From assembly GCA_964420835.1 (NCBI GenBank), contig CAYQUO010000010.1:1-64000 (forward strand): a stretch of 64,000 nucleotides of DNA. Reading direction: 5' to 3'. The notes below the pieces were generated by a model. It did not search any database and was not told the DNA's origin. It was given only the letters and a program-made list of their open reading frames with translations. Shown piece after piece: positions 59,162 through 64,000 of the stretch (the stretch's first letter is position 1; each line of letters opens with the position of its first letter). The DNA comes from CAYQUO01 sp964420835. Its GTDB lineage: Bacteria; Chloroflexota; Anaerolineae; Anaerolineales; Anaerolineaceae. Made by a program: the position numbers and the translations under genes.

Positions 59162-59245
59162 TTGTATCTTCCATCCTTCCTTTGAAATTTTCAAAATTTG
59201 GTGCGAAGATCAACAGCTTGTATGGATCAGGCGGCCTTTTTTCAG

Positions 59246-59331
59246 GGTAACAGAGGATAATTCAGAAAGTTCATTCCCTTCAGTTGGGCAGCCTTTTCCA
59301 GATTGGAATACCTTGATCGCTTCTCTGTACC
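59246..59331 (-). promoter_or_regulatory. Structured leader candidate upstream of the NCS2 gene
   Basis: On the minus strand GGTACAGAG (59331-59323) can pair with CTCTGTTACC (59255-59246) with one bulged base, closing a region that contains hairpin TTCCA-ATC-TGGAA (59308-59296) and a weak CCC/GGG helix. It includes a strong SD-like AAAGGAGG with no start codon at the right distance, and a ten-codon ATG frame (59274-59242) with GAAGGGA ahead of it. Function unknown; no known riboswitch consensus was recognised. Confidence 0.4.
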
Positions 59332-59410
59332 ACCTCCTTTCAATGACTTCAAGTTGGATTGATTGGTATTGCTGTACACCTTTTTGTCAAGCGATGTTAT
59401 AGGGTGAAGA

Positions 59411-60043
59411 TCACCCTGTGCATCCCCGGAAGAGGAGTGAAAGGATTACCAGGACAGCAACTACCGGTAAGATGTACATCAGCATTCGAAATTCAGTCGT
59501 ATTCTTAAAACCCGCCGCTACGTCTTTCGCTACGCCTTTGGCAAATTCGGCTTCCGAGATGGATTTATATTCGACCACCTTCCCGGATCCCTTTGCAGCC
59601 AGCCTCAATTCAAGGGCCCTGTCGAGGGCTTCAAATCCCTGTTTGATCATGCTCTTGCTCACACTGTCGATCATTCGCTGGCCAACGCTTGCCAGGGTTC
59701 CGCCAATATTGACCTCGCCGGTATATTTCATCAGGGTCGTCCCATCCCCCTGGTCTGTAAAATGCACCTTCCCAACGCCTTTGGCAAAACCGGGCGCACC
59801 GCGGCCATCAACGGTCAACGTGCAGCTTTCCGGCGGTTTTTCGTCGGAAAGCACCAGGTTGCCTGAGAATGTTCCGGAAACAGGTCCGATCCGCAGATTC
59901 ATCGTGGCCTCGTAATGTTGGTCGTCGACCTTGTTCAGGGATTGGGCTCCCGGCAGGGCGCTGCCAAGAACATCCGGATCCAGGAACATGTTCCAGACTT
60001 CATTGCGGGGACCTTTAAAAATATGCTCGCCTTCAAGATTCAT
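59411..60043 (-). CDS. CoxG-like SRPBCC protein with C-terminal membrane anchor
   Basis: 210 aa. SRPBCC/START-like CoxG domain at about 1-150: NLEGEHIFKGPRNEVWNMFL, DPDVLGSALPGAQSLNKV, GKVHFTDQGDGTTLMKYTGE and RMIDSVSKSMIKQGFEALDR. A terminal hydrophobic helix (about 187-207) anchors it to the membrane. CoxG recruits CO dehydrogenase to the membrane in Oligotropha; here the same role is plausible for hydroxylase B. It lies 67 bp after the Mo subunit gene. Confidence 0.92.
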   Translation of the reverse strand: MNLEGEHIFKGPRNEVWNMFLDPDVLGSALPGAQSLNKVDDQHYEATMNLRIGPVSGTFSGNLVLSDEKPPESCTLTVDGRGAPGFAKGVGKVHFTDQGDGTTLMKYTGEVNIGGTLASVGQRMIDSVSKSMIKQGFEALDRALELRLAAKGSGKVVEYKSISEAEFAKGVAKDVAAGFKNTTEFRMLMYILPVVAVLVILSLLFRGCTG

Positions 60044-60110
60044 TGTGATTTGCTTGCTCCTTCTATTTTACTCATTTTATTTTAATCCGTCAAGCGGGTT
60101 GCTTGCGGGA

Positions 60111-62459
60111 TTATTCTTTCTTTGTTTTCTTCACGGCTTCAAATACCCGGCTCGGGCTGAGGTTGGTTTCAAGGATTTCGATATTATAGGAGCTCAAAGC
60201 ATCCTCGATGGCCTGGGCAAAGGCCGCCGGGGTCGGGATGGCGCCTGCCTCCCCAACACCTTTGATCCCCAGTGGATTCAAGGGTGTGGTTGTCACGAGG
60301 TGCCCGAGTTCCAGTTTTTCCGGCATGTCCGTCGCTTGTGGCATCAGGTAATCCATGAACGATGCACTGAGCAGCTGGCCGTTTTCGTCGTATGCCATCT
60401 TTTCGAAATACGAATTGCCGATTCCCATGGATATTCCCCCGTGCGCCTGTCCCTCGACGATCAGGGGGTTGATGGGGGTTCCGCAGTCGTGCACGAACAC
60501 AAACTGCTTGATTTTCAATTGCATGGTTTCGGCGTCCATTTCAATGATCATCGCCACGGCACCGGCGCCGGTGGCTCCATACGGAGGTCCGTAGTATCCG
60601 GTTGCCTCCAGCCCGGGCTCAACACCAGGCTCAATGGTGCCCCGCATCGGGTTGGCATGTTTTGCCAGGTCACCGAGGCTTATGCGCTTTTTTGCATCAC
60701 CCTTTACGGTCACGACCCCATCGTTAACTTCAAGTTGGTCCTCGGGAACTCCCAACGCCTTGCTGGCGGTCTTGAATATTTTCTCCCGGATCTTAACCGC
60801 GGCATTGTAAACCGCGGTCCCGGCCACGGCCGCGCCTCGGCTGGCGAAAGTCCCGGCCCCCCAGTGAAAGTGCCCGGAATCTCCCGTGATTACGTTAACA
60901 TCCTCCAGTTTTACACCCAGTTGTTCGGCTGCAATTTGAGCAAACGCCGTGAAATGTCCCTGTCCCTGGGTGCTGATGGCAGTTGCCAGGTTGACCTTGC
61001 CGGTGGTGCCGATCGTGATCCGGCAGCCTTCATATGGTCCGACCGCGGTGCCCTCTGTGAAGGTGACGATCCCGATCCCCACATGCTTGCCTTCCTTCCG
61101 CAATTTCGGCTGGATCTCCTTGCGGAACTTGTCATACTGGACCATTTCCATGCATTTTTCCAGGTTGCCCTTGTAGTCACCGCAGTCAAGCACCCCTTCC
61201 ACAAAATCCTGCCCGATGATGCCCGTGCGGACTGGAAAATCACCTGGTTCCAGCAGGTTCCGGCGGCGGATTTCAGCCGGGTCCATGTTTAACTCACGGG
61301 CGGCGAAATCCATCAGCCGTTCCATCACATACACACCTTCCGAGCGTCCAGCGCCCCGAACAGGCGTTACCACCATCTGGTTTGTAAAAACCATCTTGAT
61401 CTCGGTGAAGAAACTCGGGACCTTGTAGTTGCTTACCGTATGGGTTTGGGTGTTCAATGGAACCGTCATCCCATAAGGGTCGTATGCTCCGGTGTTGTGA
61501 TAAAACACATCCTTGACCCCCAGGATCGTTCCATCCCGGTTGATGGCGATCTCGGCATAATGGATCTGGTCGCGTTCCGAAGTTGTCGCCAGGAAATTCT
61601 CACGCCGATCCTCAATCCACTTGATCGGTCGATTCAATTTCATGGCGATCCACGGCAGTAGGACGTCATCTGCCTGGGAAGTCATGATCTTTGGGCCAAA
61701 TCCGCCGCCAATAAAGGGGGTGATCACGCGTACCTGATTCTCAAAAAGGCCCAGCCGCGGTGCGATATTGTTTCGCAGGGGTATGGGTGCCTGTGAAGTC
61801 GCCCACACCGTCATCTCTTCCGCTCGTGGGTCCCATTGCACCACCAGGCCCCGGTTTTCCATTGCTGCACCGGCGTTGTGTTCAACAAGCAAACGGCGTT
61901 TGATCACAAGGTCCGCCTTGGCGGCGGCCTCGGCGTAATTGCCCCTTTCCTGGATCACGTCGGCAGCCAGGTTCGATTCCAGGTCGTCGTGAACAAGGGG
62001 CGCTCCCGGTTCGAGGGCTTTTTCAAGATCGCTGACAACCGGCAAAGGTTCCAGGTCAACAATGATGTCGTCAAATGCGTCTTCGGCGATGTAACGACTC
62101 TCTGCGATCACCACTGCCAGCGGCTCGCCTGAAAAGCGCACCTTGCCCTTGGCAATGGGTGGTAGTCCTTTCGCCTGGAAAATCGAACCCTTGATGGCGC
62201 TGGGCGGTGGAACTTGCAGCGGACCCGGCATCCAGTAATCCCCAAAATCCTCGGCAGTATAAACTGCCACCACGCCGGGGCGATTCTTGGCTGCCGAAAT
62301 ATCGATCTTTTTAATCCGCGCATGGGCATAATCACTCCGCAGGAAGGCTGCATGCAGCATCCCGGGGAGTTCGATGTCATCGATGAACTGCGCTGACCCT
62401 GTTAACAGTTGCGCATCTTCCAATCGCGTTATGGGTTGGCCAAAATATTTTCCTGCCAC
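60111..62459 (-). CDS. Form II CoxL-like molybdopterin subunit (hydroxylase B)
   Basis: 782 aa. Aldehyde-oxidase hammerhead (about 20-140), then the Mo domain: GGGFGPKIMTSQADDVLLPW, the active-site loop PVRGAGRSE (form II type, similar to AYRGAGR), AISTQGQGHFTAFAQIAAEQ, AGAGAVAMIIEMD-like segment and the catalytic Glu in IKGVGEAG. It lacks the Cys loop AYxCSFR of true form I CO dehydrogenase, so CO is not the predicted substrate; N-heterocycle or aldehyde oxidation is more likely. It is 22 bp downstream of the FeS gene. Confidence 0.94.
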   Translation of the reverse strand: MAGKYFGQPITRLEDAQLLTGSAQFIDDIELPGMLHAAFLRSDYAHARIKKIDISAAKNRPGVVAVYTAEDFGDYWMPGPLQVPPPSAIKGSIFQAKGLPPIAKGKVRFSGEPLAVVIAESRYIAEDAFDDIIVDLEPLPVVSDLEKALEPGAPLVHDDLESNLAADVIQERGNYAEAAAKADLVIKRRLLVEHNAGAAMENRGLVVQWDPRAEEMTVWATSQAPIPLRNNIAPRLGLFENQVRVITPFIGGGFGPKIMTSQADDVLLPWIAMKLNRPIKWIEDRRENFLATTSERDQIHYAEIAINRDGTILGVKDVFYHNTGAYDPYGMTVPLNTQTHTVSNYKVPSFFTEIKMVFTNQMVVTPVRGAGRSEGVYVMERLMDFAARELNMDPAEIRRRNLLEPGDFPVRTGIIGQDFVEGVLDCGDYKGNLEKCMEMVQYDKFRKEIQPKLRKEGKHVGIGIVTFTEGTAVGPYEGCRITIGTTGKVNLATAISTQGQGHFTAFAQIAAEQLGVKLEDVNVITGDSGHFHWGAGTFASRGAAVAGTAVYNAAVKIREKIFKTASKALGVPEDQLEVNDGVVTVKGDAKKRISLGDLAKHANPMRGTIEPGVEPGLEATGYYGPPYGATGAGAVAMIIEMDAETMQLKIKQFVFVHDCGTPINPLIVEGQAHGGISMGIGNSYFEKMAYDENGQLLSASFMDYLMPQATDMPEKLELGHLVTTTPLNPLGIKGVGEAGAIPTPAAFAQAIEDALSSYNIEILETNLSPSRVFEAVKKTKKE

Positions 62460-62481
62460 GGTTCACCTCACATCCTGTTCT

Positions 62482-62961
62482 CTAATGGGACGCCATCTTT
62501 TCAGATGCTGATTGGACGGCTTCAATGATTTTCTCGTATCCAGTGCACCTGCAGATGTTCCCGTCAATGGCTTCTCGGATCTGTTCGCGGGATGGCCTTG
62601 GGTTCTTTTTCAGGAATGGCACCAGGCTCATCAGGAATCCAGGTGTGCAATACCCGCATTGCAGGGCGTGTTTCTCATGAAAAGCCTCCTGCAAGGGGTG
62701 CATTTTCTCTTCCGTGCCAAGCGATTCAACGGTTTGAATATCGTGGCCGTTGGCCTGGACGGCGAACAACAGGCAGGAACGCACTGCTTCGCCGTCGAAG
62801 ATGATCGTGCATGCTCCGCAGATGCCATGCTCACAGCCCACGTGCGTGCCTGTCAACCCAAGGTTGTGACGCAGGAAATCGCTCAGAAGCAAACGAGGTT
62901 CAACCTCCCGGGTATAACTTTTTCCGTTAACTGTGACAGTGATGCTTGTTAGGGCGCTCAT
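62482..62961 (-). CDS. [2Fe-2S] subunit of hydroxylase B (CoxS-like)
   Basis: 159 aa from the ATG at 62961, with GGGAGG well placed upstream; the longer frame overlaps the FAD gene. Both cluster domains are intact: CEHGICGACTIIFDGEAVRS with C following, and CGYCTPGF with CRCTGYEKI. It transfers electrons between the Mo centre and FAD. The start lies 1 bp from the stop of the FAD gene, so the two are translationally coupled. Confidence 0.96.
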   Translation of the reverse strand: MSALTSITVTVNGKSYTREVEPRLLLSDFLRHNLGLTGTHVGCEHGICGACTIIFDGEAVRSCLLFAVQANGHDIQTVESLGTEEKMHPLQEAFHEKHALQCGYCTPGFLMSLVPFLKKNPRPSREQIREAIDGNICRCTGYEKIIEAVQSASEKMASH

Positions 62962-62962
62962 C

Positions 62963-63844
62963 CTAACCTCCCTTCCTTGCCCGCTCAAAGGCATTGTTGA
63001 GTGATCGTTCAACCAACACCCTCGTCAACTGCCGTCGGTAGTCAGCAGTGGCATGAATATCGGTTGCGGGGTCTATTTCGGTATTGGTTACGGCATCTGC
63101 AACTTCCTTGAACGCCTCAGGTTTTAATTCCTGTCCGACGAGGATCTCCCGAGCCTTGCTGGATTGGAATGGAATGTCGCTAACGCTCATTAATACCATG
63201 CGTACGTCCTGGCAGTGTTTCTTGCTGTCCAATACCAGCACGGTCGCGACTGCCGCCTGTGCATATCCACCTCGTTGCCTGGATACCTGCTGGTAACTCG
63301 CTCCTGAATTGGCGGGCATGGGGGGCAAGGTCACCTCAACCAGCATTTCTTCCGGCTCCAGCACGGTCATAAACGGCCCGGTGAAAAACTCCCCGGCATT
63401 CACCCGCCGTTCTTTTCCCTTGCCTTTTACCAGCAGGCTGGCATTTAGCACGACCGAGATGGCTGGCAATTGGCCTGCCGGGTCGGCATGGGCGATGGCG
63501 CCTCCAAACGTGCCGCGGTTGCGGATCTGCTGGTGGGCGATGTTTGGGATCACCTCCGCCAATAATGGAAAGCGTTTCATCACTTCCGCATCGTTGTGCA
63601 CGCTGGCAACACGGGTCATTGTGCCAATGTTTACACCACCGTCAGAGGTTGGCTTGATGTAAAAAAGTTCCGGCACATTGTTCAAATCGACCAGTGCCGC
63701 CGGGCGAGCCAGGCGGAAGTTCATGGATGCAACCAGGCTTTGGCCGCCCGCCAGGACTTTCCCCGAATAGCCGAGTTCTGCCAGCGTGTCCAGCGCCTGG
63801 CCGGTGTTCGTAGGTGCATAATAATCAAAAGGTATTGGCTTCAT
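62963..63844 (-). CDS. FAD subunit of hydroxylase B (CoxM-like)
   Basis: 293 aa. Opening PIPFDYYAPTNTGQALDTLA, the FAD loop GKVLAGGQSLVASMNFRLA (near 29-46), NIGTMTRVASVHND, and IRNRGTFGGAIAHADPAGQL as the second FAD-binding loop, with CO dehydrogenase flavoprotein C-terminal domain. AGGAGG precedes the ATG. It is the first gene of the series FAD, FeS, Mo, CoxG, NCS2. The 63845-64000 flank shows no recognisable gene or consensus promoter. Confidence 0.95.
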   Translation of the reverse strand: MKPIPFDYYAPTNTGQALDTLAELGYSGKVLAGGQSLVASMNFRLARPAALVDLNNVPELFYIKPTSDGGVNIGTMTRVASVHNDAEVMKRFPLLAEVIPNIAHQQIRNRGTFGGAIAHADPAGQLPAISVVLNASLLVKGKGKERRVNAGEFFTGPFMTVLEPEEMLVEVTLPPMPANSGASYQQVSRQRGGYAQAAVATVLVLDSKKHCQDVRMVLMSVSDIPFQSSKAREILVGQELKPEAFKEVADAVTNTEIDPATDIHATADYRRQLTRVLVERSLNNAFERARKGG

Positions 63845-64000
63845 GAATGAATTGCCTCCTGTTTAAGATTCAGGCTTGACGGTTAACCATTGGAGGATCA
63901 TTAATAGTGGGAACATCTCCTTGTACTGGCTTGGAGCAGGCAATGTTGGGTCACTCCTCTGGATGGGTTCCGGGGGTTGGGAAAAAAGCAGGGTGTTTTT

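Noticed and set aside
59162..59410. Purine or xanthine riboswitch upstream of the NCS2 gene
   Set aside because: The purine aptamer core (UAUA and GUAUGG elements with loop-loop pairing) is not present; the leader is left as an unknown structure.
59931..61292. 453-codon open frame on the plus strand opposite the CoxL-like gene
   Set aside because: It is antisense to a well-supported Mo subunit and CoxG gene; its translation has no domain pattern and many Cys/His/Arg clusters typical of reverse frames.
60111..62459. True aerobic CO dehydrogenase
   Set aside because: The form I loop AYxCSFR is missing; PVRGAGRSE indicates form II.
1..64000. CRISPR array, insertion sequence, prophage or attachment site
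   Set aside because: No regularly spaced repeats, transposase, integrase or terminal repeats were recognised.

Overview
The window reads like the chromosome of an uncultured, free-living anaerobic or facultative bacterium, most probably Chloroflexota (Anaerolineae-like). This placement is inference from gene style: an IleRS of the eukaryote-like type under T-box control, FhaA/FhaB-like proteins beside a SEDS gene, a uroporphyrin-independent set of monoderm-style lipoprotein enzymes (lgt, lspA), a lone CpaF ATPase, and Ig-like/transmembrane proteins of unknown role. No rRNA, phage, insertion sequence or CRISPR array was seen.

Layout. 1-2.6 kb: a decayed glycoside hydrolase (GH114-like) cut by the left edge, a membrane protein of unknown function and a drug/metabolite-type exporter. 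2.7-9.4 kb: promoter, T-box and ileS, then a DUF123-type protein, lspA, an RluD-type pseudouridine synthase and threonine aldolase on the plus strand. 9.4-22.3 kb: diguanylate cyclase, purine nucleoside phosphorylase, a run of plus-strand genes (Ig-like membrane protein, acetyltransferase, polytopic GAF sensor, S1-domain protein, FtsK, CDP-alcohol phosphatidyltransferase, lgt), an HNH nuclease and tyrS. 22.3-27.1 kb (minus): FhaA-like and FhaB-like proteins, MTA phosphorylase and a SEDS glycosyltransferase fused to a penicillin-binding-protein domain that has lost its catalytic motifs. 27.1-33.7 kb: archease-RtcB RNA repair pair, YbaK deacylase, PHP protein, secG, a solute-binding protein and a cobalamin adenosyltransferase. 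33.9-45.2 kb (minus): a tight directon with a zinc-ribbon membrane protein, PfkB kinase, ParA, ParB, amidohydrolase, two histidine kinases (one with an MshEN-like N-terminus), a response regulator, a small protein, CpaF, a double-XRE regulator, a TPR protein and an acetyltransferase. 45.3-46.3 kb: radC and an elongator-type tRNA with CAU anticodon.

46.3-64 kb (minus) is a catabolic region: a complete sodium-pumping decarboxylase (carboxyltransferase, delta, biotin carrier, beta) with a cyclase-family hydrolase and an unknown protein; two separate three-subunit molybdenum hydroxylases of the xanthine dehydrogenase/CoxL superfamily; a CoxG-like protein; and an NCS2 nucleobase permease. Together they suggest uptake and hydroxylation of an N-heterocyclic substrate, with decarboxylation energy stored as a sodium gradient; the substrate itself cannot be read from sequence.

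Most notable: the SEDS-pseudo-PBP fusion; the kinase with an MshEN-like domain in a ParAB/CpaF directon; the NCS2 leader, which has a long-range stem and a motif shared with the leader of the other molybdenum hydroxylase operon; and the GH114 remnant at the left edge.
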